Under the pieces are notes generated by a model. The model did not search any database. It saw only the letters and a program-made list of their open reading frames with translations, and had not been told where the DNA came from. This document shows, piece by piece, positions 45,817 to 57,258 of a stretch of DNA of 64,000 nucleotides (positions are counted from its first letter, which is position 1; every line of letters starts with the position of its first letter). The position numbers were made by a program, and so were the translations under genes. The stretch lies in NCBI RefSeq assembly GCF_017591435.1, contig NC_059301.1, positions 36,344,050 to 36,408,049 of the forward strand, in the 5' to 3' direction. The DNA is from Portunus trituberculatus. Lineage: Eukaryota; Arthropoda; Malacostraca; Decapoda; Portunidae.

Positions 45817-47625
45817 TTAAGATTTCCGTAGCACCTTCACTTCATTTTTCAAGTCAACCGTTTCTGCCTGTGTGAGTTTTTTATTGTTCCACAACAATGT
45901 CCATTGCAGTATTGAAGGCTTTCCCTTTGTCTCAATGAGAAACTTGACGGCATCGATCTCCATGGCGTAGAAATGGTGGCGCCAACTGCTTGCTGAAGTG
46001 AAACAGAGGAGGATGGAGAGAAGGGGCACATGTCCATCCACTCCAGTGTTCACATCTGAACGGCATAGCCAAACCTTAGAAGCTGAACTGAAGCGGTGTG
46101 GAAGATGTGAGAGATAGGACTCCTTCCATGCCACCCTTGTGTTGGCAAGAGCAAAGGCCATGATCTTGGTTTGGTCCACCATAGCTTGTTGAATGCTGTG
46201 CATAAGTTGGTGTAACATGAGCCGATGAGCAAACAGGCCTTCACATTGCATGAGGGAGAAGATACCCATTAACCAAAACAGGAAGTTCTGCATTTCCTGA
46301 GTGGTGAGAAGAGCCTGCTCAAGACGCATCATCTCCCCTTGAAAAAGCAAGATCTGTGGATCACCACGCACAGTCAGGTGTTGAACCAAATCAGAGTTCA
46401 CCCTTGCAAGAAGGGTTCTACCTTCATCAACGCTAGTCCTATAACTTCTGTAGTATCACCTGGCCAGATACTTGGCAAATAAAGGCTTAGAGGACTCGTT
46501 AGCACACGTCAATGCCTTCGAGGCTTGAAACATGAAATCTGTGGGATGTGCATGCTTTAAATGAAGAGTGGTGGCAGGAATCTCACTCCTCTGCATGCCT
46601 GGAAGAAGGGAGACAGAGTCCTGTACAATTGGACCATGTGCTTCTGGAAACTTCTCACAAAGTCCATCATGGCTGTGAAGGAAGACTCCAGAAGATGGTT
46701 TTCTGTACCCAAGGAATTCCTTGGGTACAGAAAACCATCTTCTGGAGTCTTCCTTCACAGCCATGATGGACTTTGTGAGAAGTTTCCAGAAGCACATGGT
46801 CCAATTGTACAGGACTCTGTCTCCCTTCTTCCAGGCATGCAGAGGAGTGAGATTCCTGCCACCACTCTTCATTTAAAGCATGCACATCCCACAGATTTCA
46901 TGTTTCAAGCCTCGAAGGCATTGACGTGTGCTAACGAGTCCTCTAAGCCTTTGTTTGCCAAGTATCTGGCCAGGTGATACTACAGAAGTTATAGGACTAG
47001 CGTTGATGAAGGTAGAACCCTTCCTGCAAGGGTGAACTCTGATTTGGTTCAACACCTGACTGTGCGTGGTGATCCACAGATCTCGCTTTTTCAAGGGGAG
47101 ATGATGCGTCCTTCTTTTCCCCACAGAACGATTACCAATACCCATCCAACGACATGGAGGAATGAGAGGTGGAAGGAACACAGAGAGGTGAGTGAGAGCC
47201 ACACACTGTGGTAATGCAAAGGTTGCCATGGAGAATGTTGTTGTGCAGCCAAACAGTGGTGATGATGCACAGCCAAGGAGGTTACCATCTGCTGATCCCC
47301 CTCCCACCCCTTTGGGTTTCATGGACAGAAGAGAGGGGTGGCACGGTGCCATCTCTTGCACTCCACCTCCCTTGGGCTGAGCGGCTGGATGCACTTGAGG
47401 CTCTGTATCGCCATAAGCAGTCTGACCCTCACCAACAGGTCTGAGATGGGCTAGTGGCTCAAGAATTACACTCATAGCTACATCTGGGTCCTGGGCCAAA
47501 GGAAGTGACAGAGAGGCAGGCCTCACACTTCCCATTACCTCAGCCCAGGACCGTTTCATGAATGACAGGGCGTCCTCCATTGTGGCACGCTCACCCGAGC
47601 AAACACTCGATGGGTTATGTTCCAA
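45817..47625 (-). pseudogene. DIRS gag-like region, interrupted by palindrome
   Basis: The upstream part 47625-46873 is open for 250 codons (MEHNPSSVCSGERATMEDAL, FMKRSWAEVMGS...). The downstream part runs in one frame from about 46715 through PSSGVFLHSHDGLCEKFPEA, LKHAHPTDFMFQASKALT and KPLFAKYLAR, has one TGA (46456-46458), and continues NSDLVQHLTVRGDPQILLFQ to the stop at 45817. I infer gag from its position before RT; the family has no strong motif that I can name. Between the two parts lies an inverted copy of the 46325-46716 segment, which breaks the frame. Confidence 0.6.
46325..47108. repeat. 784-bp palindrome (two 392-bp arms, no spacer)
   Basis: Position x pairs with 93433-x across the whole interval; the centre is AAGGAATTCCTT at 46711-46722. 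I found about three mismatches in 392 bp (for example CTTGC/CCTGC and TTATTTG/TTGTTTG). The same 138-codon frame appears on both strands. Flanks at 46324 and 47109 are unrelated to each other, so the palindrome ends sharply. Confidence 0.93.
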
Positions 47626-47640
47626 GCTACCTCCCTATGC

Positions 47641-48049
47641 CCCTTTGGCTAGGAGTGGCTCTTGCACTCTGCTAGGTGCCACGAGCATTTTGGTCTAGAG
47701 CTAGCCAGACACTGCCTGAGACAACGAACTTGCTGGAAGCTTAGCAAGATTATTAACCCTTTCAATCTGGGGACATATATATACGTCATGGTGGCTATGC
47801 GCGCCAGTCCGGTGACGTATATATGCATCCACAAGCCTTACCTCTAGTCCGGGGACGTATTATTACGTCATGTGGACCATAGATGAGTGTACCCAAGAAA
47901 ACCAGCAGCCATTTGTTCTCTTAGATATGTATATTATCTAGGAAAATGAATATATGTAACTATTATATCGCAGACATGAATAAGTTTTCGCATGAAGGTT
48001 TATTTTTTCTGTTTCATCAGCTGTAGCAGCCACAGCCACCAGCTTACAG

Positions 48050-48051
<2 letters not shown>
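47641..48051. other. Unassigned sequence with GACGTATATATACGTC-type repeats
   Basis: TTAACCCTTTCAATCTGGGG at 47754-47773 is followed by three related units: GACATATATATACGTCATGG, GACGTATATATGCATCC and GACGTATTATTACGTCATG (47773-47872). TTAACCCTTT resembles a piggyBac-type terminus, but no transposase is seen nearby. Confidence 0.4.
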
Positions 48052-48100
<49 letters not shown>

Positions 48101-48137
48101 ATGTCCGTCACCCCCACCCCCTACTATCTGGTGATAA

Positions 48138-48197
<60 letters not shown>

Positions 48198-48226
48198 TGT
48201 TTCCATTCGTAGTTTTTTGCAGGTTT

Positions 48227-48304
<78 letters not shown>
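48052..48304. repeat. Cluster of (GA)n, (CT)n and (GT)n microsatellites
   Basis: (GA)n at 48053-48098, (CT)n at about 48139-48193 and (GT)n at 48228-48304, separated by short unique pieces. The (GT)n is the (AC)n at the 3' end of AC-LINE copy C1. GA and CT tracts facing each other form an inverted pair. Confidence 0.92.
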
Positions 48305-48306
<2 letters not shown>

Positions 48307-51300
48307 TTACCTAATTGTATTTACCTAATTGTAACATACGGAAAAGAGCTATGCTCGTGTTGTCCCGTCTCCATATCTATTAATGTCCAGCTTTTCTTAA
48401 AATCATGAATATTCCTTGCGTTGACCACTTCCATGTCTAAACTATTCCATGCTTCCACCCTTCTATGAGGAAGCTATATTTTTCACATCTCTCCTATAAG
48501 TGGCCATTTTAGTTTTTCCCATGCCCTCTCGACATTCTTTCATTCCACATACACAGATCTTCCCTATCCATTTTTCCATGCCAATCATCACTCTGTATAT
48601 TGCTATCAGGTCTCCCCTTTCTCTTCTGTTTTCCAGGGTCGGAAGTTGCATTCTTTTCAGTCTGTCTTCATAAGTCAAATCTCTTAAGTCAGGCACCATT
48701 TTCGTTGCAGCCCTCTGTACTTTCTCTAGTTTCCTTATGTGTTTCTTTAAGTTCGGAGCCCACTGTATTGTTGCATATTCAAGCCTCGGTCTTATCATTG
48801 CAGTAATTATTTTCTTCATCATTTCTTCATCTAAATATCTGACGCCACTCTTATGTTCCTCAATAAGTTCAATACTTCTCCAATTATTTTGTTTATATGT
48901 CTCTCTGGCGATAGGTCATTGGTAATTGTCACCCCAAGGTCTTTTCTTCATGACTGGTTTTATGTCTTCATTTCCTATCTTGTACATACTCCTGATTCTT
49001 CTTTCACTCTTGCCAAACTCTATTTTCTTGCATTTTGTCGTGTTGAACTCCATTTGCCATGTACAGCTCCATTTCCATATTCTGTCCAAGTCTTCCTGGA
49101 GTAGTTCGCAATCTTTGTCACATCTCACTTTTCTTAACAATTTTGCATCGTCTGCAAATAGGCTCACATAACTGGACACCCCATCCACCATGTCATTTAT
49201 GTAGACCGCGAACATTACTGGTGCCAACACTGATCCCTGTGGAACTCCACTCTCCACCAATCCCCATTCTGATGGTCTGTCCTTAATTATTGTTCTCATT
49301 TCTCTTCCTACCAAAAGTCTTCCATCCATTTTAGTAAACTGCCATGCACTCCTCCTACCATTTCAAGTTTCCAGATCAGTCTCCGGTGTGGTACCTTATC
49401 AAAGGCCTTTTTTAAATCCAGATATATTCCATCAGCCCAACCATCTCTTTCCTGTATTACATCTATCACCCTCGAATAGTAACATATCAGGTTTGTCGTG
49501 CATGAACGCCCTTTTCTAAAACCAAATTGACACTCACAAAGTATGTCATTTTCTCCAAGAAGTCTGTCCATCTATTCTTCACCACCCTCTCACACATCTT
49601 AGCTACCACACTTGTAAGTGACACTGGTCTATAGTTCAATGGGTCTCTCTTGTTACCTGATTTATAGATTGGGACAATGTTAGCTCTTTTCCAGTCTTGG
49701 GGCACTACACCTTCCCTTAATGAGGCATCAATTACTTCACAAACTTTTTCTGCCAGTTGCTCCTGCATTCTCTTAAAATCCATCCTGATACCCCATCAGG
49801 TCCCACAGCTTTTCTCACTTCTAAACTCCCCATCATGTTCTTGATCTCCTCCACAGTTACTTGAAACTCCTTCATAATCCCTTTCTGTTCCATTACCAGT
49901 GGTTTGTCAAAAGCAGTCTCCTTTGTGAATACCTTCCGAAAGCATCCATTCATAGCCTCTGCCATTTCCTGGGATCTTCACTGCATACTCCATTTACTTC
50001 TAAACTTTCAATACTTTCTCTATTTTTGATGTTGTTGTTCACATGTCTGTAAAAAGCCTTGGTTGGTCTTTACATTTATCAATTATATCCTTTTCTTGTT
50101 TCTTTCTTTCTTCTCTTCTAATCAACACATATTCATTTCTTGCTCTTTTGTAACTTTCCCACTGCTTAATCCGTCTTTTCCTTCTCCACCTCTTCCATGC
50201 ATCCTCTTTTCTTGTTCTAGCCTTTTCACATCTATCGTTAAACCAGTCCTGCTTTCCAACTTCTCTATGTTGTCTTATTGGTACAAATTTTTCTCACCTT
50301 CTTTGTATATTTTTATAAATTCCTTCCACTTTTCATTTGCTCCTTAGCACTCTTGAATTTCATCCAATTTGTCTCTTGAAAGAATTTCTTTAGGTTTCCA
50401 AAATCTGTCTTGGCATAATTCCATCTTCCCACTTTATATTCTTCATTTCTTCTAGATTTCTCTTCATCTATCACCTTGAACTCCAAAACTGCATGATCAC
50501 TCTTTGCTAAAGGGCACTCCACCCTCATCTCCTCAATGACCATTGGCTCTGTACTAAAGACCAAGTCCAGTCTTGACGATGCTCCCTCTCCTCCAAACCT
50601 AGTATCTTCTTTGACCCACTGAGTTAACACATTTTCCATTGCCAGTGTCAATAGTGTATTTCCCATGTTGTCTCTGATCCTTCCATTGACCAGTCCTCCC
50701 AACACACCTCTTTACAATTAAAATCTCCCATCATTATAGTTCGTTCACAGCCACCCAACATTTCTTCCAGACATGTTCCTGTATCACTTATCATTTCTTC
50801 ATATTCCTGTACTGACCATGCATTTGTCTTAGGTGGTACGTACACCACTATGTAGTGCCTCTTTTTCCTTCATTAGTTTCTGCTCTGATCTTTAGCACTT
50901 CTGCCTTTCCCATACCTTCTTTCACTTGATCCACCTTTATATCTTTTTTAACCAGCAACATCACTCCTCCTCCCATCTTACCTACTCTATTTCTTTTCCA
51001 AACATTATATTTCCTTCTCCAACCATCATCAGGTCTTCTCCCTCTCTCAGTTTTGTTTCAGTAAGACCCACAATATCTGGGTTCTTGTCCCTCAAGTAAT
51101 CGTTGAGTTCTAAAATCCCGATATCACTCCATTTATGTTGGAATACATTACATTCGCTCATACGTAAGTTTCTTTAGTCCTTTCTTGCTGTACTTTTCTG
51201 GGTTATGAACCACTTCCTCAGTCTCATATCCAAGATTCTCCAGAAAAACTCTTTCTTCTCCTCTTCTGTCCTCTCTTCATTTTTTTCAAAGCCTCCTTTC

Positions 51301-51956
51301 TCAACTCATTTAACATTTCTCTTTCCTTTTCACCGAGATCTCTTCTCAACCAAATCTTCCTTGTTGTTTCCTGCTGGGCTAGCCTCCATGACTTCTCCAC
51401 CAATTCATCTACATCCTTTTGTGACTTAAGTTTGATTCTTATTGGCCTCATACCTTCTCTTGTGAACTTTCCAATTCTATGGAAGTCCTCTATTTCTTGT
51501 ACTAGGTCTTTTCCTCCTCCTGCACCACATTAATGATATTATTTATCACCTTTTTATGTTTTCTCTCTCTCCATTTTACTCGGTGTCTTATCCTCCTCCA
51601 CACCAAATATCACCACACATCTCTTTTTGTCTACAGTTTCCCTCACCAATGTCTCATTTGATTTAATAACCTTCACCACTTTCTCAGCAATCTTCTCTTC
51701 TATGATCTGTTGATCTATAATTTCAGCAAGGCCCAAAGTTTTCTCCCCAGACTCTTTGATTTCCTTTTCCAGACTTGCAACTTTGTAATTTACCTCCTTT
51801 CTTTCCACTTCCTGACTTTTTTTCCATTCAGCCTGCTTCTCCATCACTTTTCCTAGAGATTCTCCACATTTTTCGCAATTCACTTTAATTAGCTTAACTT
51901 CCTCTTTCAGTGCTTCATTTTCCTTCTTCATATCGGCACAGTCTTTCTTTACATTG
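48305..51956 (-). mobile_element. AC-LINE copy C1: ORF1 part, endonuclease, RT, 3' tail
   Basis: The minus strand starts beside (AC)n at 51957. ORF1: a coiled coil (51950-51560, KKENEALKEEVKLIK) and RPIRIKLKSQKDVDELVEKS (about 51450-51390). Endonuclease: ELNDYLRDKNPDIVGLTETK (about 51110-51050), VYVPPKTNAWSVQEYEE, MMGDFNCKEVCWED, RLDLVFSTEP and CPLAKSDHAVLEFK. RT (49783-48916): KRANIVPIYKSGN, NYRPVSLTSVVAKM, QFGFRKGRSC, LDLKKAFDKVPHRRL, SGVPQGSVLAPVMFAVYIND and LFADDAKLL. The C-terminus is RRERGDLIAIYRVM, then YRRDVKN. The tail is doubled AATTAGGTAAATAC, then (AC)n at 48304-48228, where non-LINE sequence follows. Frame breaks are mostly single-base. Confidence 0.88.
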
Positions 51957-51978
51957 TCATGTGTGTGTATGTGTATGT

Positions 51979-52042
<64 letters not shown>
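51957..52042. repeat. (GT)n/(AC)n junction tract between copies C1 and D2
   Basis: About 80 bp of GT with a few A interruptions at its left end; the 3' tail of D2 on one side and the 5' start of C1 on the other. Confidence 0.93.
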
Positions 52043-52044
<2 letters not shown>

Positions 52045-55000
52045 TCACCTAGTTGTATTCACCTAGTTGTAATTTTACAGGGCCTAGGTATCATACTCGT
52101 GTGGCCCCGTCTCCATATCTACACACATCCAACTTTCCTTTAAAACTATGCACACTCCTTGCTGACACCACCTCCTCACTCAAACCATTCCACACCTCCA
52201 CACATCTTTGTGGGAAACTATATTTTTCACATCCTTCAAGCATATTCCTTGGCTATCTTTTTACTATGCGATCTTGTAGTTCTACTTAAGTTTTCCTCTC
52301 TCAACATCATTTGCTCATTATCCACTTCATCCAGTCCATTCAACAGTTTATAAACCTGTATTAAATCTCCTCTTTCTCTTCTTTGTTCCAAGGTAGGCAA
52401 ATTCATTTCTTTTAATCTCTCCTCATAGGTCATTTCTGCCAATTCGGAACCATTTTTGTTGCCATTCTCTGCAATCTCTCCAACTTCCTTATATGCTTCT
52501 TTTTATAAGGGACCAAACCACTCCAGCATATTCCAATCTTGGTCTAATTACCATACTAATTAATTTCTTCATCATATCTTTATCCATATAATGGAAGGCT
52601 AATCCAATATTTTTATCAAATTATACGTTTCTCCAAACATCTTATCAATATGAGCCTCAAACTGCCCATGGTCTTGTATTATCACTCCCAAATCCTTTTC
52701 CTTTTCCACCTTTTTCAACACTACTTCTTCACCCATCTTATATGACCCTCTTGGCCGTCTTCCACTCTTTCCCATCTCCATCACATGACTTTTGCTCAGA
52801 TTAAATTCCATTTGCCACCTCTTGCTCCACTCCCAAATCTTATCCAGGTCTGCCTGTAAAATTTCACAATCTTCACTCTTCACACACCTACACAACTTCG
52901 CATCATCCATAAACAAATTAATATAACTGTTTACTCCTCTGGCATGTCATTTATATATACCAGGAAAAGTATTGGTGCCAGCACTGAGCCTTGTGGGACT
53001 CCACTCTCCACCACCAACCAGTCCGACTTGCATCCCTTATTACCGTTCTCATCTCCTCCATCTCAAGTAGTTTTCCATCCACTTTAACACTTTTCCTTTC
53101 AGTCCTCCATAAATCTCTACTTTCCATAACAGTCTCTCGTGAGGTACCTTGTCAAAAGCTTTCTTTAAATCCAAATATACACAGTCCATCCATCCTCTCT
53201 CTCTGTATTTTGTCAACCACTCTTGAATAAAAGCTCAGTAGATTTGTTACACATGACCTCCCTTTCCTGAAGCCAAATTGATGATCCGATAATAACTTAT
53301 GATCCTCCAGGAACCGTATCCAATATTTCTTTATCACCCTCTCACAAATCTTACCGACCACACTTGTTAGAGACACAGGTCTATAGTTAAGAGGCTCTTC
53401 CTTACTGCCTCCCTTATAAATGGGCACCACTTCAGCTCTCTTCCACTCTACTGGTACTTCCCTGTTTCTAATGAGCACCTTATAATATCATATAATGGAT
53501 CAATCAATTCTTCTCTACACTCCTTCAATAATTTTCCTGAAACTTCATCTGGTCCCATCGCTTTATCATCTTTAAGTTCCTCCAACATTTTATATAACTC
53601 CTTTTAGGTATCTTAATGTCCTCCATGTGCACATTTCCTTGTACATTCTGTGGCTTTACAAACATTGTTTCTTTAGTAAATACTTGCTGAAACCTATTAT
53701 TTAGCAATTCCGCTATATTCTTAGGGTCATCTACTATCCCTTGCTCTCCTTTTAATCTTTCAATGGACTCTCTCTTTTAAGTTTACCATTTATGAACCTG
53801 TAAAACAATTTTGGATGTTCCTTACTCTTGTCTACAATATCTTTTCAAATTTTCTTTCTTCCTCCTCCTTACCCTCACATACTCATTTCTTGCCACTCTA
53901 TAATTCTCCTTATTTAGTATATTCCTGCTCTTTTCCATCTTTTCCAAGCCACATCTCTCTTTTCCTTAGCCTTAACACAAGTTGCATTAAACCAATCCTT
54001 TCTTCCTTCCTCTCTTGGTTTATACTTTGGTACAAATTTCATAACTCCTTCTTTATAATATTTCATAAAATCTCATATTTCTTTTGCACTTCTCTGATTT
54101 GTAACATCTCCTCCCAATCTAATTTTCTGAAATAATTTTTCAAACTTTCTGTGTCCATCTTTCTATAATTCAATCTACCACTCCTGTATGTCTCGTCCTT
54201 CCTTCGCTGTGTTGTTGCTATCTGCATTTCCATAACCATATGATCACTCTTTCCCAAAGGACACTTGTATTGTATATCTCAACATAGGTACACTTCTCTT
54301 GTTAACACCAAATCCAGTCTAGCCGGTTCATCATCTCCTCTATATCTAGTATTTTCCTTCACTCTCTGTTCCATCATATTTTCCATCATTAGATTAAGAA
54401 ATCTCTCCCCATGCTTCTTCTCCAACACCACTTACTAGATTTTCCCAATCCACCTCCTTACAATTAAAATCTCCTACTAGTATCACCTTTCTTTTCCAGA
54501 TAATACACTTTCCAAACTCTGTAAAGTATCCTTGATCATATTGTCGTATTCCTTAATGTCCAAGAATTTGTTTTAGGAGGTACATAGGTCACCATGATTA
54601 TTAATTCTTTTCCATCACTTTTTATCCTTATGCTTATCACTTCTGCTTGTTCTTCCCATACCAAACCTTATCCACATTTATTTATTTCTTCGTCATAATC
54701 ATAACTCCTCCTCCACCTTTACTCTCTATCCTTTCTCCATATATTATATTTATTATCCAAATTTATCTTTGTTTTTTCATGCAATTTTGTCTCAGTCAAA
54801 CACACGATATCAGGCTTCTCCACTATCATATAGTCTTGCAATTCCAATCTAATTGACAGTATCCCATCTATATTAGTATACATTACGGTCCACCCACTGC
54901 TCCCTCTAGGGGTTCCTCCGTATTCCTTCTTTCCATATACCACTTTCTGACTCTCTCTCTCCAAAAAAACTTTTCTCTTTCCTCCTCAGACCGCTCATCA

Positions 55001-56158
55001 TTTTTCCTTCTCGCCTCTTCCACCAATTCCTTATATCTTCTCCTCTCTTCCTCATTTCTATTCTTTCTCACAAACACCTCTTTACAACCTTCTATCTCTC
55101 TTAACGTTGATGTTCTATATAGGACATCCTCCGCAGATTGTTGTGACTTCAGTACTACTTTAATCGGTCTGTTCACTCCTCCTTATACGGACCCAGTCTA
55201 TGGATCTCTTTCACTTCTTCTTGTAGGTCTTTTTTTTCATCATCATTTAGATTTTTGAACAGATCTCTTACCGTTTTCAATTCTTCCTTAATTCTCTTAG
55301 GCTTATATGTTATATTTTGTTCTTTCATCCCAAATATTAACACACTCTTCTTCTTTTCTGCTATTTCCCTTATTTTTCATTACATTAACCAGTTCCTTGG
55401 ACCTTTCTTTTTTGTCTTCCTTCAACTGATCTTTAATTATTTCTTGTAATCCAATCATCTCTGCTTCCCTCGACTCAGTCCATTGTGTTTTCTTCAGCTC
55501 CCATTCCCTTTCAAGCCTTTCATTCTGCACACTAATCATTTCCTTAAAGTCATCTTTCTCCTTTACTACTCTCTCCATATTCTCCTCCAACCGTCTCTTG
55601 TATTTTTCAACCTCCACCTTCAAATGCGCATTCTCATCCACCAATCGTTTTTCATTTTCCTCCAGTCTCTTAACTCTTTCCTTCAAAGCCTGCTCCTCCT
55701 CACTCCTCTGAACTTTTAATTCCTTCACTAACTCCTCAAATCTCTTCTCCAACATCACCAATCTACCTTGCATTGTTGCCCCTGTTGAAGCTGGACTCAT
55801 GCTTTGACTGGTCACTTTCGGTTTTGCTCCCTGGGCCTCATCAACATATTTTGAATTTGGTAATTTATTCCTTACCGGTCTATCCATTTTCCTTACTTTT
55901 CCTGGAACATGTGGGTGTGTGGTCACTGGGGCCAGGCCTGGTATTCTTGTGGTTGGATCTTCTGCTATGGCTGTCCTTTGTGGGTTCCCGCCCTGTCGTT
56001 TGGTGTGGATTCTCCCTCCGATCACTCCCATGTACATGTCACCAGGCTCGTTCACTCTACTCTCGTTCCCTGCTCTGGTCGCCTCTAGCAATAACTATTC
56101 TCACTCAAGCATATTGCTTGTTATTTAGATGCCGTTCATGCGCACGTCCGTTCTCCAC

Positions 56159-56161
<3 letters not shown>
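52043..56161 (-). mobile_element. AC-LINE copy D2: apparently full length, (AC)n on both sides
   Basis: On the minus strand: a 5' leader from 56160, ORF1 (56091-55303), an ORF1 C-terminal domain (55176-54883, RPIKVVLKSQQSAEDVLYRT), endonuclease (VMYTNIDGI and DIVCLTETKLHEKTK at 54890-54790; GKSDHMVMEM near 54250), and RT in pieces (53707-53525; 53478-53152 with NYRPVSLTSVVGKI and QFGFRKGRSC; 52916-52599 with the FADD position reading FMDDAKLC). The C-terminal block LPTLEQRRERGDLIQVYKLL is at 52400. The tail is doubled CTAGGTGAATAC, then (AC)n 52042-51957. The 5' end abuts (AC)n at 56162-56242. About 4.1 kb; RT frame broken several times. Confidence 0.87.
55303..56091 (-). CDS. AC-LINE ORF1, coiled-coil protein, intact 262 codons
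   Basis: ATG at 56091 and stop at 55303-55305. The N-terminal 70 residues are Gly/Pro/Arg-rich (GRIHTKRQGGNPQRT). Residues about 100-240 form a long heptad-like, highly charged coiled coil (LEKRFEELVKELKVQ, ERVKRLEENEKRLVDENAHL, VEKYKRRLEENMERVVKEKD). The end is EECVNIWDERTKYNI. A separate downstream frame (55176-54883) carries the RPIKVVLKSQ domain seen in all long copies, so the true ORF1 may continue past 55303 through a frameshift. Coiled-coil ORF1 proteins in LINEs bind RNA and trimerise; function here is inferred from position and form. Confidence 0.7.
   Translation of the reverse strand: MLEATRAGNESRVNEPGDMYMGVIGGRIHTKRQGGNPQRTAIAEDPTTRIPGLAPVTTHPHVPGKVRKMDRPVRNKLPNSKYVDEAQGAKPKVTSQSMSPASTGATMQGRLVMLEKRFEELVKELKVQRSEEEQALKERVKRLEENEKRLVDENAHLKVEVEKYKRRLEENMERVVKEKDDFKEMISVQNERLEREWELKKTQWTESREAEMIGLQEIIKDQLKEDKKERSKELVNVMKNKGNSRKEEECVNIWDERTKYNI

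Positions 56162-56242
<81 letters not shown>
56162..56242. repeat. (GT)n/(AC)n tract at the 5' end of copy D2
   Basis: About 40 uninterrupted GT units. The D2 leader begins at its left edge. On its right is 55 bp of non-LINE sequence, then the tail of copy A5. Confidence 0.94.
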
Positions 56243-56243
<1 letters not shown>

Positions 56244-56295
56244 CTATCATGTTGAAACTTGCTTCTTTTTGCGTTTTTTATTTCGCGTTTGAAGC

Positions 56296-57258
56296 CATGT
56301 GTGTGTGTGTATTTACCTATTTGTGTATTACAGGGCCCGAGCTAAGCTCTCTGTGTCCTGTCTCCTTGTCCATTCCTGTCATATCTCTCTTTCATCTGAT
56401 TGACACACACCGCGTCAATGACATGACTGCTCAATTTATTCCACTTATCAATGCTACGATGCGGGAAACTGTATTTTCTCACATCATTTAGACAGATGTC
56501 CTTTATTAGCCTTTTTCCATGTCCTCGGAGATGATTACTTGTGGTCACCTTTATCAACTCTCTATCCAGTATGTCAGTCTTGTTCACCAATTTATACATA
56601 GTTATCATGTCTCCTCTTGTTCTTCTCTCTTCTAATGTGGTCAGCCCCAGCTTCCTCAGTTTTTCCTCATAGTCTAACTCCCTGAGTCCTGGTACCATCC
56701 TTGTTGCCAGCCTTTGTATCCTTTCTACCTTCTTCACATTTTTCTTCATATGCGGTGACCAGACACATGCTGCATATTCTAGCTGGGTCTTATTAAGGTA
56801 CATAATATCTTCTTCATCATTCCTTCATCTAGGTAGTGGAATGCAAGGCCAATATTTTGAAGCATGTTGTATGTTTTCCTAAAAAATCTTGTTAATGTGT
56901 TTCTCCTGACAAAGTGTTTTGCATACTCCAAGTCTTTCTCCTCATTGGTCTCTTTAATTTTTTCATCACCCAGTCTGTAATCCCAGTTTGGTCTGTATCT
57001 ACTTCTTCCCATTTTCATAACATGGGTCTTGTCTATATTAAATTCCATATGCCACTCTTTACTCCACTCATATATTTTATCAAGATTTTCCTGTAACTTG
57101 TTACAATCTTCCACATTCTTTACTCTCCTCATACTTTTAGTATCATCCACAAACATGTTCATATAGCTGTCAATTCCTACTGGCATATCATTAACATAAA
57201 TCAAAAACATGATGGGACCAAGCACTGACCCTTGTGGAACTCCACTGGTTACCTTCTT
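56296..57258 (-). mobile_element. AC-LINE copy A5, 5'-truncated in RT
   Basis: The minus strand starts at KKVTSGVPQGS (57258), directly beside the tail of copy C2, and continues GPIMFLIYVNDMPVGIDSYM and FVDDTKSM (FADD to FVDD). It then reads EYAACVWSPHMKKNVKKVER and ends KYSFPHRSIDKWNKLSSHVI. The tail CCTGTAATACACAAATAGGT AAATAC is followed by a short AC tract at about 56297-56311. Only one TAGGTAAATAC unit remains. Confidence 0.84.

Larger units (their letters stand above)
40974..47640 (-). mobile_element. DIRS-order tyrosine-recombinase retrotransposon, degenerate, with nested insertions
   Basis: On the minus strand the order is gag-like region (47625-45817), RT (about 44640-43640), RNase H (43424-42612), tyrosine recombinase (42602-41508), then inverted/direct short repeats (41294-40976). 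That order, together with the recombinase, defines the DIRS order rather than LTR or LINE elements. No LTRs, integrase or protease are seen. I saw no methyltransferase domain either. All frames carry several frameshifts and stops. Insertions: a tRNA-derived SINE (44031-44280), another SINE head (44636-44694) and MITE T6 (44695-45604). The 5' boundary near 47640 is approximate. Confidence 0.85.

Noticed and set aside
46456..46977. The same 138-codon protein encoded on both strands
   Set aside because: An automatic result of the palindrome; half of each frame is the antisense of the other half, so it is not a gene.
40974..47640. LTR retrotransposon
   Set aside because: No LTRs, protease or integrase; the tyrosine recombinase downstream of RT/RNase H places it in the DIRS order.
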